From positions 1-18,123 of the forward strand of contig CAMDSI010000023.1 in NCBI GenBank assembly GCA_945906915.1: a stretch of DNA of 18,123 bases. The letters run 5' to 3'. Origin of the DNA: Spirosoma fluviale (lineage in GTDB: Bacteria; Bacteroidota; Bacteroidia; Cytophagales; Spirosomataceae). Shown in pieces: positions 6,717 to 13,740 of the stretch. The position numbers and the translations under genes were made by a program. Numbering within the stretch: position 1 is the first letter of the stretch; each line of letters begins with the position of its first letter. The notes under the pieces are model-generated. The model worked only from the letters and a program-made list of their open reading frames with translations, was not told the DNA's origin and searched no databases.

Positions 6717-9524
6717 TTAGTTAGCAAATGGTGAAATGACGATACCTAATGAGATCACACGACCAGGCGTAAATGACTGAATAATTTGATCAGTACCCTT
6801 ATCAAAATTATTATCCTTATTTCCATCCTGAAGTATGTAATTATCTTGATTCAATAAATCAGTTACTCCTCCCTTAATCATAATCGTTTTAGAGATTTCT
6901 TTCGAGAAGTTAAAATCGATTACGTTACGAGGCATCTCGTACCAATCTGGATATGGCGCAGGGAAGTTATTACCAACGGCGAAGATACGCTTACCGATTA
7001 CGTTATAGTTAAAGTTTAATTGTAAACCACGCTTCGAATCATTATAGTTTAATCCAGCGTTAATGATATAAGGGGATTGGCCTTGCAATGGACGATTATC
7101 CGATTGAGTCGCTGCGATCGAAGGATCTAATTTAACGCGGCTAAAGATGTACGTAGCATTGAATACCAAACTAGTCTTTCCTAAGAAAGTAGTAGGTGCA
7201 CTAGCGGATAAATTCTTACGAATCTCCGCTTCGAACCCTGCCGAATAAGCTGATTGAGCATTAGCAAAATTCAAGATAGGGTTAGACCCTGATTCAAAAA
7301 CAACTTCAATTGGATTCGTAAAGTTTTTGTAGAACGCTGCAATGCTGAATAATTCAGATGGCGTTGGATAATTTTCAAAACGTAAATCGAAGTTTTGAAT
7401 ATCTGCATTCTTCAAATTTGAATTACCTGAGATGGAACGGTTGTTTACAAAGTCATAGAATGAGAATGGAGCTAACTCACGGAACTCAGGACGATTTAAG
7501 GTTTGTCCGTAAGCTAAACGTAATAAGGTTTTCTCTGTGAAGTTGTACGTAAAGTTCACCGATGGCAATAAATCCAAACGTGAATTATCGTACTTAATTA
7601 CTTTCCCTAATTGATCAAATGAATTTAATTTCTGCGCATTTTGCTCCCCTCTTACACCAGCAATCACGTTAAACTTCTTGCCTAAGGCGAAGTTAGCTGA
7701 AACATAGGCTGCGATTAAGTTATTGGTTGCTTTATAGGAGTCATTCGGATTTGTTTGCTCATCTACTCTGATCCCAGTAACGGTATTAAAGTTCTGTGGA
7801 TTGAATAATTGATCGATAGGCAATGATGTCTGAAAGCTAGGCGTTGATTTAACATAACCTAAGTTACGTGCACCGAAATTTCTGGTCTTATCTTCATAAA
7901 ACAAACCCGTTTTTAACTCTAATTCATTTCCTGAATCCTTAGCTCCTACCGCAATTTTCTTGACGATATTTAAGGCTGCCGTTTGTGCATTTTCATTCAG
8001 ATTAATGAAGGTTCTACCTAATACAGAAGTTTGAGCTGCTCCATTAGGAATCAATAAACTTGAATTAGTTCCATCTACATTATAACGGAAACGCTTGTAA
8101 TCTGGTTGGTTACGGAAGGCAGAATTAAATCCAGCCATCCAGTCTAATTTTAAAGTACCGTCTTGGAATTCATGACGACCCGTTAATTGACCTGTATAAA
8201 TACCACGGAAAACTTGGTCAAAAGAACGAATATCCCAAATCGATCCATTATCAAAACCAAAACGCTTGATATATTGTGTATTAGATAATTGATTGTACAA
8301 GTTCTTGAACTCAATCACTGAACCATTAGCAAAACGAGCTGACCAGTTGTGCGCAATACCTACTCTTAAACTATTACTAAATTGTGTATCGTTAAATTCA
8401 AAAGTCTTAGCAGGGGCTGAAGTAGCATAACCATAATCATTACGCACCATATCAAATGTGGTACGTGAATTAGAATAATTGATTGCGGTGATGTTACCGA
8501 TTTTCGTTTCGCCTAAGTTGAACTTAAATCCTCCTGATAAAGAAGCACGCATATCCGGCAGAGCCGAAGATTTATCAGCTATCCAAAGATTTTTCAATGA
8601 AGCACCTGCTACATCACGAGCTGAAGCCGGAAGATTTAAAAAATCCGTACGAGATGCTGGGAAGAATTTAGGTAAATCAAAATAGCCTTGATCAAAACCT
8701 GTCCAAGCCATGTTTGAATTCTTCGTTGCATAGAAATCTGCGCCCGTAGTTCCCTCTCTATAAGAGCTAGAAACATCTAGAGTTAAATAATTATTTTCTG
8801 GGATCGACTTCGTGAAGATTTTTACTACACCACCTGCGAATTCACCTGGAATTTCAGCGGAAGGAGATTTGAAAACTAAGATGCGGTCGATTTGGCCGGC
8901 TGGAATGATATCGAATGAGAAAGAACGAACGTCTGTCTCCATCGATGGAGCAAAGGCATTGTTCAACTGAACTGTGTTATAACGTTCGTTTAGACCACGA
9001 ATGTTAATGAAACGCTCTCCGAAAATAGTAACACCAGGAACACGCTTCACAACCTCTGCCGCTGTACGGTCTAAAGTCTTAGTGATTTGTGCGGCTGAAA
9101 TACCACTTACAACTAATTGGGATGCTTTGATTTCTGAGATAACCGAAACTTCCGTGTTCGTTAAGCGTTGTGCTACCACTTTCACTTCAGCTAAAGTAGA
9201 GCTGGTTTCTTGAATGTCTAAGTTCAAATCAGTTACCTGACCTGCTTCTACTTTAACTCCTTCATAAATTTTAGAATCGTAACCTACATAGGAAATCTTT
9301 AAAGAATAAGATCCTACTGGAAGTTTAGCGAACGAGAAAAACCCGTTAATGTCTGTTGCAGCGCCTTTATTAATGCCTTGCACTAAGATGGTTGCTCCGA
9401 TAATGTCTTCTTTTGTTTTTGCGTCTTTAATGGTACCACGAAGGGTTCCTTCTTGCGCTAATGCCGCTGTTGAAAGCGTAAAGAATAAAATGATAAGATT
9501 GGTTAACTTGTAAACTGATTTCAT
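6717..9524 (-). CDS. TonB-dependent outer-membrane receptor with carboxypeptidase-like N-terminal domain
   Basis: A 935-residue receptor for energised uptake across the outer membrane. I use the ATG at 9522-9524, giving a clean signal peptide (M-K-S-V-Y-K-L-T-N then a hydrophobic core, cut after A-A-L-A at residue 23). The frame is open to a GTG at 9557, but that codon overlaps the -7 element. Residues about 26 to 110 form the beta-sandwich domain (L-R-G-T-I-K-D ... G-A-T-I-L-V-Q-G ... D-I-N-G-F-F-S-F) common in this phylum. A plug domain follows, with R-V-P-G-V-T-I-F-G and I-N-I-R-G-L-N-E-R-Y, then a beta-barrel ending in a final strand. The gene is first in an operon with the large lipoprotein. 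The Pho-box-like repeat at 9607-9623 matches that of PiT and points to a phosphorus-containing ligand. Length and plug type differ from SusC proteins, which are usually longer and paired with SusD. Confidence 0.93.
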   Translation of the reverse strand: MKSVYKLTNLIILFFTLSTAALAQEGTLRGTIKDAKTKEDIIGATILVQGINKGAATDINGFFSFAKLPVGSYSLKISYVGYDSKIYEGVKVEAGQVTDLNLDIQETSSTLAEVKVVAQRLTNTEVSVISEIKASQLVVSGISAAQITKTLDRTAAEVVKRVPGVTIFGERFINIRGLNERYNTVQLNNAFAPSMETDVRSFSFDIIPAGQIDRILVFKSPSAEIPGEFAGGVVKIFTKSIPENNYLTLDVSSSYREGTTGADFYATKNSNMAWTGFDQGYFDLPKFFPASRTDFLNLPASARDVAGASLKNLWIADKSSALPDMRASLSGGFKFNLGETKIGNITAINYSNSRTTFDMVRNDYGYATSAPAKTFEFNDTQFSNSLRVGIAHNWSARFANGSVIEFKNLYNQLSNTQYIKRFGFDNGSIWDIRSFDQVFRGIYTGQLTGRHEFQDGTLKLDWMAGFNSAFRNQPDYKRFRYNVDGTNSSLLIPNGAAQTSVLGRTFINLNENAQTAALNIVKKIAVGAKDSGNELELKTGLFYEDKTRNFGARNLGYVKSTPSFQTSLPIDQLFNPQNFNTVTGIRVDEQTNPNDSYKATNNLIAAYVSANFALGKKFNVIAGVRGEQNAQKLNSFDQLGKVIKYDNSRLDLLPSVNFTYNFTEKTLLRLAYGQTLNRPEFRELAPFSFYDFVNNRSISGNSNLKNADIQNFDLRFENYPTPSELFSIAAFYKNFTNPIEVVFESGSNPILNFANAQSAYSAGFEAEIRKNLSASAPTTFLGKTSLVFNATYIFSRVKLDPSIAATQSDNRPLQGQSPYIINAGLNYNDSKRGLQLNFNYNVIGKRIFAVGNNFPAPYPDWYEMPRNVIDFNFSKEISKTIMIKGGVTDLLNQDNYILQDGNKDNNFDKGTDQIIQSFTPGRVISLGIVISPFAN

Positions 9525-9556
9525 AAAAGTTTTGATACTGGTGATTTTTTTCAACA

Positions 9557-9564
9557 CAAAAGTA
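9557..9564 (-). promoter_or_regulatory. -7 element of the TonB receptor operon
   Basis: TACTTTTG on the minus strand is a perfect TAnnTTTG box. Transcription would start near 9550, leaving a leader of about 25 nt before the ATG at 9524, which supports that start over the GTG at 9557. No TTTG -33 element sits 18 to 21 bp upstream, consistent with dependence on an activator. Confidence 0.6.
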
Positions 9565-9606
9565 CCTCTTACCTGAAAGTGTGGGATTACGTATTTATTA
9601 GGAAAG

Positions 9607-9623
9607 TGTTATGAAATTGTTAA
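9607..9623 (-). promoter_or_regulatory. Pho-box-like direct repeat upstream of the TonB receptor
   Basis: On the minus strand it reads TTAACA-ATTTC-ATAACA, two hexamers 11 bp apart. A weaker third unit, CTAATA, follows at 9601-9596 in the same phase. It nearly duplicates the element upstream of PiT (16 of 18 bases). It lies about 42 bp upstream of the -7 element. Confidence 0.55.
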
Positions 9624-9639
9624 ACCAAAGTAGGATTAG

Positions 9640-9656
9640 TTAACAATTCGATAATA
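9640..9656 (+). promoter_or_regulatory. Mirrored Pho-box-like repeat facing right
   Basis: TTAACA-ATTCG-ATAATA on the plus strand matches the receptor element at 14 of 17 positions. Together the two form a 9-bp inverted repeat (AATTGTTAA at 9615-9623, TTAACAATT at 9640-9648) with a 16-bp spacer. It may serve as a second dimer site for the receptor promoter or act on the divergent gene, although that promoter is about 140 bp away. Confidence 0.4.
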
Positions 9657-9757
9657 TTGATATTTTTCTTATAAAATTAGCCGTTTTTAGACTTTTTTAT
9701 GGTACAATTTCAAGTTTTTGCATTTTTTATGGAAGAACTTTCTTAGAAAAATTAAAT

Positions 9758-9802
9758 TTAACATAGGGTTAATTTGCGGGGGATTGGAAAGCGGTAGTTT
9801 TG
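9758..9802 (+). promoter_or_regulatory. Promoter of the small secreted protein with partial Pho-box-like repeat
   Basis: TAGTTTTG at 9795-9802 is a perfect TAnnTTTG -7 box, and TTTG at 9773-9776 is a -33 box 18 bp upstream. Overlapping the -33 is TTAACA-TAGGG-TTAATT (9758-9774), one perfect and one 4/6 hexamer 11 bp apart. The predicted leader is about 40 nt, which supports the ATG at 9851 as the start. The promoter call is stronger than the repeat call. Confidence 0.55.
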
Positions 9803-9850
9803 GGACATCAAACGGAAATAATTCCGCCTAAGATTTTAATTCAAGCATTT

Positions 9851-10195
9851 ATGAAAAAGTACATTGTCGCTGCCTTCTTATTCGCAGCAAACCTGTCTGT
9901 CGCTTCTGCCACTTTTGGAGCAGAATTATCACTTCCTGTGAACATCGAATCTGTCGGTAAATTAAAATACATGGTATCTGTACAAGCAAAGGCGGGTGCA
10001 ACGGTACTTATCTACGATGGAGAAAATAACGAGATCCACAAGGAAGCAATCGCAACGAAGAAATTGTTCAATTTGGCTGGATTATCGGATGGCAACTACC
10101 GTATGGTCGTGTTAGATATCCACAAAAACGTGTTGACTTCTAAATCATTTACGATTAAAACAGAAGTGAAGCGCGATATTATCGCCATGAACTAA
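9851..10195 (+). CDS. Small secreted protein with a sorting-domain-like beta-sandwich
   Basis: A 114-residue exported protein starting at the ATG at 9851; the frame is open upstream to a TTG, but that codon lies within the -7 box. It has a signal peptide (M-K-K-Y then a hydrophobic core, cut after residue 20 or 24). The mature part of about 90 residues is predicted all-beta. Its order of strands, with V-L-I-Y-D-G-E-N-N-E, then L-F-N-L-A-G-L-S-D-G-N-Y-R-M-V-V-L-D and K-S-F-T-I, resembles the C-terminal sorting domains of type IX secretion cargo, but here as a protein on its own. The protein continues 9 residues beyond the usual end. I cannot assign a function. It has its own promoter and terminator, and diverges from the TonB receptor gene with which it shares repeat elements. 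Confidence 0.75.
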   Translation: MKKYIVAAFLFAANLSVASATFGAELSLPVNIESVGKLKYMVSVQAKAGATVLIYDGENNEIHKEAIATKKLFNLAGLSDGNYRMVVLDIHKNVLTSKSFTIKTEVKRDIIAMN

Positions 10196-10231
10196 ACCCC
10201 ATTGACATTACATAGTGAAAGATTAAGGGGC

Positions 10232-10260
10232 AAAAAGGCGGACCAGTGGTTCGCCTTTTT
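10232..10260. terminator. Bidirectional intrinsic terminator
   Basis: AAAAAGGCG at 10232-10240 pairs with CGCCTTTTT at 10252-10260. Four inner pairs (one G-T) make a 13-bp stem with a 3-nt loop. It has T runs on both strands, so it can end the secreted-protein gene on the left (stop at 10193-10195) and the VOC gene on the right (stop at 10264-10266). Confidence 0.88.
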
Positions 10261-10263
10261 CTT

Positions 10264-10677
10264 TTAGAGTATTTGATTGAATTCAATAGTCTCGCCGTTC
10301 GGGCCTTTCACATTAAAGAAGCGTGTTCCGTTTTTCCAAAAAGCCAAGAACGTAGGCTCCTTCTCTACAATCTCAAATCCCGCCTGCTTCAAGGCTTCGA
10401 AAGCATAATCGACATCCTTGACATCGATAGCAAAATGATCGATATGACCGGCTTTGCGTTGTTTGATTTCGGCTAATTGCTTTTCCGGCATTTGGTATAA
10501 CTCCACGATTACCTCGTGATTTTTCATCATCACGCAGGTCCCAAAACCACCGTCAAATTCAAAGGGGGATTCCATCACATTCTCGAAACCAAGGCGCTCG
10601 TAGAAGGGTATGGAGATTTCCATGCAGTGAACGGGTATTCCGATGTGCTGGATTTTATGGATAAAGTCAATTTTCAT
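10264..10677 (-). CDS. VOC/glyoxalase superfamily protein
   Basis: A 137-residue protein with two beta-alpha-beta-beta-beta modules, the vicinal oxygen chelate fold. The four expected metal ligands of glyoxalase-type members appear in order: H11 (I-Q-H-I-G-I-P-V), E59 (V-I-V-E-L-Y), H81 (I-D-H-F-A-I-D-V) and E132 (G-P-N-G-E-T-I-E-F). The D-V-D-Y-A-F-E-A-L-K-Q-A-G-F helix and the K-G-P-N-G-E signature are typical of lactoylglutathione-lyase-like proteins. It is probably a cytoplasmic metalloenzyme, either a lyase/isomerase for reactive carbonyls or a resistance protein of the fosfomycin/bleomycin type; the sequence does not decide. It diverges from the TetR-efflux operon across 79 bp, so the same repressor may control it. 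A shared terminator follows it. Confidence 0.85.
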   Translation of the reverse strand: MKIDFIHKIQHIGIPVHCMEISIPFYERLGFENVMESPFEFDGGFGTCVMMKNHEVIVELYQMPEKQLAEIKQRKAGHIDHFAIDVKDVDYAFEALKQAGFEIVEKEPTFLAFWKNGTRFFNVKGPNGETIEFNQIL

Positions 10678-10707
10678 AGTTTTTGGATTTGATGCAAAAT
10701 ACTAAAT

Positions 10708-10738
10708 TTTGAAAACTTAACACTGTTAATTATATTTA
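10708..10738 (+). promoter_or_regulatory. TetR-efflux operon promoter with palindromic operator candidate
   Basis: TTTG at 10708-10711 and TATATTTA at 10731-10738 (one mismatch to TAnnTTTG) are spaced 19 bp, the expected -33/-7 geometry. In the spacer lies the palindrome TTAAC-ACT-GTTAA (10717-10729). A second inverted repeat, TTAATTA (10726-10732) with TAATTAA (10744-10750), overlaps the -7 box and the likely start of transcription. Binding there would block the polymerase, as expected for an autoregulated TetR gene. Confidence 0.5.
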
Positions 10739-10756
10739 CGCTGTAATTAAAAAATA

Positions 10757-11374
10757 ATGGGAATAGTCGCCAGAAAAGAGAAACAAAAACAGGAGGTTCG
10801 GTCCTTGATCCTAGAGGAATCGATGAAATTATTCGTGGAGGAGGGCTTCAGCAAAGTATCTGTTCGAAAGATTGCCGAACGCGTTCAATATAGCCCTACG
10901 ACGCTCTACCTGTATTTTAAGGACAAAAATGAGATCCTGTTTTATTGCTGCGAGTCGGGATTTAAGAAAATGCTGGAGCATAATATAGCGCTCGGACTCA
11001 TCAGCGATCCCATCGAAAGGTTACACCAGATGGGCGTGAATTACTTAAATTTTGGCCTAGAAAATCCGGAATATTATGATTTAATGTTCATTCAAGAGGC
11101 TCCGATGTCTGCCTTAATAGATATGGGTGCGGGCTGGTCGAGCGGTGATCAGGCACTGGAAGCTTTAAAAATGATCGTTCAAGATGCGATGGATAAGGGT
11201 GTTTTAGTTCATGCCAAAGTGGAAACGGTGGCGATGGCGGTTTGGAGCATGGTGCACGGCCTGGTTTCCCTAGCCATTCGTCAGCGTCTAGATAAATTAG
11301 TTCCCGCTGAAGATGTTGAAAAGACGATGCACGAGTCATTAGATTGGTTATTGAAAACAATGAAAAAAGCCTAA
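10757..11374 (+). CDS. TetR family transcriptional regulator
   Basis: A 205-residue repressor-type regulator. The N-terminal DNA-binding domain spans about residues 12 to 61, with helix-turn-helix residues V-S-V-R-K-I-A-E-R-V followed by S-P-T-T-L-Y-L-Y-F-K-D-K-N-E-I-L, the strongly conserved TetR recognition-helix pattern. The C-terminal ligand-binding half contains V-W-S-M-V-H-G-L-V-S-L-A-I near residue 165, the W-H-G type motif of one TetR C-terminal subfamily. The stop is one base before the start of the TolC-like gene, so regulator and pump are on one mRNA and the regulator probably controls its own operon through the palindrome at 10717-10729. The inducing ligand is likely a compound the pump exports; its identity is unknown. 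Confidence 0.92.
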   Translation: MGIVARKEKQKQEVRSLILEESMKLFVEEGFSKVSVRKIAERVQYSPTTLYLYFKDKNEILFYCCESGFKKMLEHNIALGLISDPIERLHQMGVNYLNFGLENPEYYDLMFIQEAPMSALIDMGAGWSSGDQALEALKMIVQDAMDKGVLVHAKVETVAMAVWSMVHGLVSLAIRQRLDKLVPAEDVEKTMHESLDWLLKTMKKA

Positions 11375-11375
11375 G

Positions 11376-12698
11376 ATGAAATATTTGTTTTTATTATTTG
11401 CCTTGCCTTTATATGGACAAAAGTCCGTCCTCGACGAATACGTCGCCACGGCCTTTCAGCAGAACATCACGCTGCAACAGAAAAACATTCAAGTGGAAAA
11501 AGCGATGATTGCCTTGAAAACCGCCCAAAGCCTCTACCAACCTAGCGTCGCCTTCCAAGGGGGCTACCAAAGTGGTGAAGGAGGTCGTAGCATCGCTTTC
11601 CCGGTAGGCGATTTGCTAAATCCGGTGTATTCGACACTAAACGCATTGACGAAAAGCACCGCCTTCCCGCAGATTTCAAACGTAGAAACGAATTTCTTCC
11701 CCCGCGATTTCTACGATGTGAAGGTGCAGACCACAATGCCTTTATATAACAAAGACATCAGCTACAACAAGCAAATCCAGGAACAAGCGCTCAGCCTTCA
11801 ACGCGAAGACGTAACTCTGTACAAGCGCGAATTAGTGAAGCAAATAAAGACGGCTTACTATAACTACTTGCTCAGCTTGGGTTTAGTGAAAGTCTACGAA
11901 AACAGCCTTAATCTCGCACTAGAGGGCAAAAAGGTGAACGAAAAATTGCTAGCAAATGGAAAAGGTTTGCCCGCCTATTTATTACGCTCAGACAGTGAGA
12001 TTGCCACGATTCAGGCTCAAATCGCGGATGCGGTAAAGCAAAATCAGGCGGCTCAATATTATTTCAATTTCTTATTGAACCGTGAATTGCGTTCTGAAAT
12101 CCGCATCGATTTTGAAGTCGAGAAAGCGGTGGCTGGGGTCTATTCTGTCGCGCCCGGTGTTCGGGAGGAATTATCCTTGCTTTCTAAATCGATTAACATC
12201 CAAGAGACCGTTTTGAAAATGAACGAGTCCTTCTACTTGCCTAAATTAAATGGATTCCTGAATTTAGGATCGCAGTCTACTTTGAATAACATCAACTCAA
12301 AAAGTGGCTACTATTTCCTAGGGCTTCAAATGGACATTCCCATTTTCTCCGGAAAGCGTAATCTCTATAAGGTGAAACAAAGTCAATTAGATATTGCCTC
12401 CGCGAAAAACACCTTGGATCTAAGCACGAAGCAATTCAATATGGCCACCGAGATCGCACAGAAAAACGTACAATCATCTCTTATCAGTTTTCAGGCCTCC
12501 ACGAAATCTTACGAAGCGGCCTCCGCTTATTTACGCTTAATCGAAAAAGGCTATAAAGAAGGCGTGAGCACCTATCTAGAAACGGTGGACGCCAGAAATC
12601 AATGGATGAACGCCCAAATCAACTACCAATTAAAACAATTCAACGTATTAATCGCCGCCGCCGCTTACGAGCGCGAAGCCGCTAGCTACCCTTTATAA
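11376..12698 (+). CDS. TolC-family outer-membrane efflux protein
   Basis: A 440-residue outer-membrane channel component. A short signal peptide (M-K-Y-L-F-L-L-F-A-L-P-L-Y-G, then Q-K) precedes the mature protein. The body shows the two-fold TolC pattern of long amphipathic helices, with a beta-strand and linker region of mixed residues between about 60 and 120. Sequence such as Y-N-K-Q-I-Q-E-Q-A-L-S-L-Q and the C-terminal G-Y-K-E-G-V-S-T-Y-L-E-T-V-D-A-R-N-Q-W near residues 391 to 409 is typical of the family. Its length matches the usual 400 to 480 residues. The stop TAA shares its last base with the ATG of the adaptor gene. It would dock with the adaptor and RND pump encoded next. Confidence 0.92.
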   Translation: MKYLFLLFALPLYGQKSVLDEYVATAFQQNITLQQKNIQVEKAMIALKTAQSLYQPSVAFQGGYQSGEGGRSIAFPVGDLLNPVYSTLNALTKSTAFPQISNVETNFFPRDFYDVKVQTTMPLYNKDISYNKQIQEQALSLQREDVTLYKRELVKQIKTAYYNYLLSLGLVKVYENSLNLALEGKKVNEKLLANGKGLPAYLLRSDSEIATIQAQIADAVKQNQAAQYYFNFLLNRELRSEIRIDFEVEKAVAGVYSVAPGVREELSLLSKSINIQETVLKMNESFYLPKLNGFLNLGSQSTLNNINSKSGYYFLGLQMDIPIFSGKRNLYKVKQSQLDIASAKNTLDLSTKQFNMATEIAQKNVQSSLISFQASTKSYEAASAYLRLIEKGYKEGVSTYLETVDARNQWMNAQINYQLKQFNVLIAAAAYEREAASYPL

Positions 12699-13738
12699 TG
12701 AAAAAGATCTGCCTACTCATTTCCCTCATCACGGTATTTTCCGCTTGTTCTTCGAAGAAAAAAGAAGCCGCAGCGGTGACCAGCGACGTGATCCCCGTTT
12801 CGGTGATTTCCTTGCAACAAGAATCAATTACCCGCCCCATTCAGGCTTCTGGCGTTTTCACTACCGAAGATGAGACCTATTTAGGTTTCAAAATCGGCGG
12901 CGTGATTCAGCACGTGTTTGTCAAAGAAGGCGACGCCGTGAAAGCGGGTCAGCTATTAGCGAGTCTAAATCTCACGGAAATAAAAGCACAGGTGCAGCAA
13001 GCACAAATCATGCTTGATAAAGCGCAACGCGATCACGCGAGAGCGAAGAACTTATACCGTGACAGCGTGGCGACTTTGGAGCAATACCAAAACGCTAAAA
13101 CCGGCCTAGAGATCGCACAACAGGCCTATAATGCCGGTGCGTTTAACCAAAGCTATGCCGAAATTAGAGCCGTAAAATCCGGTTTTGTATTAAAGAAATT
13201 AGCGAACGATGGCCAAGTCGTGGGACCCGGAACTCCGGTCGTTTTAATGAACGGAGCGAACAAAGGAAATTGGGTATTGAAAGTGGGGTTGAGCGACCGC
13301 GACTGGGCGGCAACGCAGGCGGGGGATCCGGCGGAAATTATGCTGGACGCGGCACCCGGAGAAAAATATAGCGGTTCTGTCTTAGCAAAATCCGAGGGAG
13401 TGGATCCGGTGACGGGGACGCTGTGGGTGAGTTTGCGCATCAGTGGTGCGCCGACAGCGCAGCTGGCGGCGGGGCTTTTTGGGAAAGCGAAGATTAGCCC
13501 GCGGAAGCAGATAAAATCTTGGGTAATTCCATACGATGCGATATTAGATGGAAACGCGACAGAAGGCTATGTTTTCATCACGAAAGATGGAAAAAAGGCG
13601 GAGAAAGTAAAGATTCAGATCTCGAGTATTGACCACGGGAAGGTATTTGTTTCTGCTGGTTTGGAAAACGCAATATCACTCATCACGATCGGAAATGCCT
13701 ATTTAGATGCAGGTTCAGCCATTAAAATCGTCCGCTAA
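12698..13738 (+). CDS. RND efflux membrane-fusion adaptor, lipoprotein
   Basis: A 346-residue periplasmic adaptor joining pump to channel. The lipobox V-F-S-A-C places the lipid anchor at cysteine 17. The next residues are S-S-K-K-K, without an acidic pair, so it should stay periplasmic. The two halves of the lipoyl domain flank a short coiled-coil hairpin: G-G-V-I-Q-H-V-F-V-K-E-G-D-A-V-K-A-G-Q near residues 67 to 85, and I-R-A-V-K-S-G-F-V near 152 to 160. The alpha-helical hairpin between them (about 95 to 145) is short, as in many Bacteroidota adaptors. Beta-barrel and membrane-proximal domains fill the rest. The start codon overlaps the TolC gene stop, and the RND gene begins two bases after its own stop. 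Confidence 0.92.
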   Translation: MKKICLLISLITVFSACSSKKKEAAAVTSDVIPVSVISLQQESITRPIQASGVFTTEDETYLGFKIGGVIQHVFVKEGDAVKAGQLLASLNLTEIKAQVQQAQIMLDKAQRDHARAKNLYRDSVATLEQYQNAKTGLEIAQQAYNAGAFNQSYAEIRAVKSGFVLKKLANDGQVVGPGTPVVLMNGANKGNWVLKVGLSDRDWAATQAGDPAEIMLDAAPGEKYSGSVLAKSEGVDPVTGTLWVSLRISGAPTAQLAAGLFGKAKISPRKQIKSWVIPYDAILDGNATEGYVFITKDGKKAEKVKIQISSIDHGKVFVSAGLENAISLITIGNAYLDAGSAIKIVR

Positions 13739-13740
13739 TC

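Larger units (their letters stand above)
9525..9850. promoter_or_regulatory. 326-bp intergenic control region between the receptor and the small secreted protein
   Basis: The only stretch over 300 bp without a gene. It is very AT-rich and holds, from left to right, the receptor -7 element (9557-9564), a Pho-box-like repeat facing the receptor (9607-9623) and a mirrored repeat facing right (9640-9656). About 100 bp of T-rich spacer without recognisable elements follows. Then come a third partial repeat (9758-9774) and the promoter of the small secreted protein (9773-9802). No terminator or small ORF of interest was seen. Confidence 0.6.

Noticed and set aside
9522..9557. GTG at 9557 as the start of the TonB receptor
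   Set aside because: It overlaps the -7 element and would extend a complete signal peptide by 11 residues.
10717..10729. TTAACA/TGTTAA before the TetR gene as another Pho-box-like site
   Set aside because: The two hexamers overlap a palindrome and are not direct repeats 11 bp apart, so an operator for the adjacent TetR protein explains them better.
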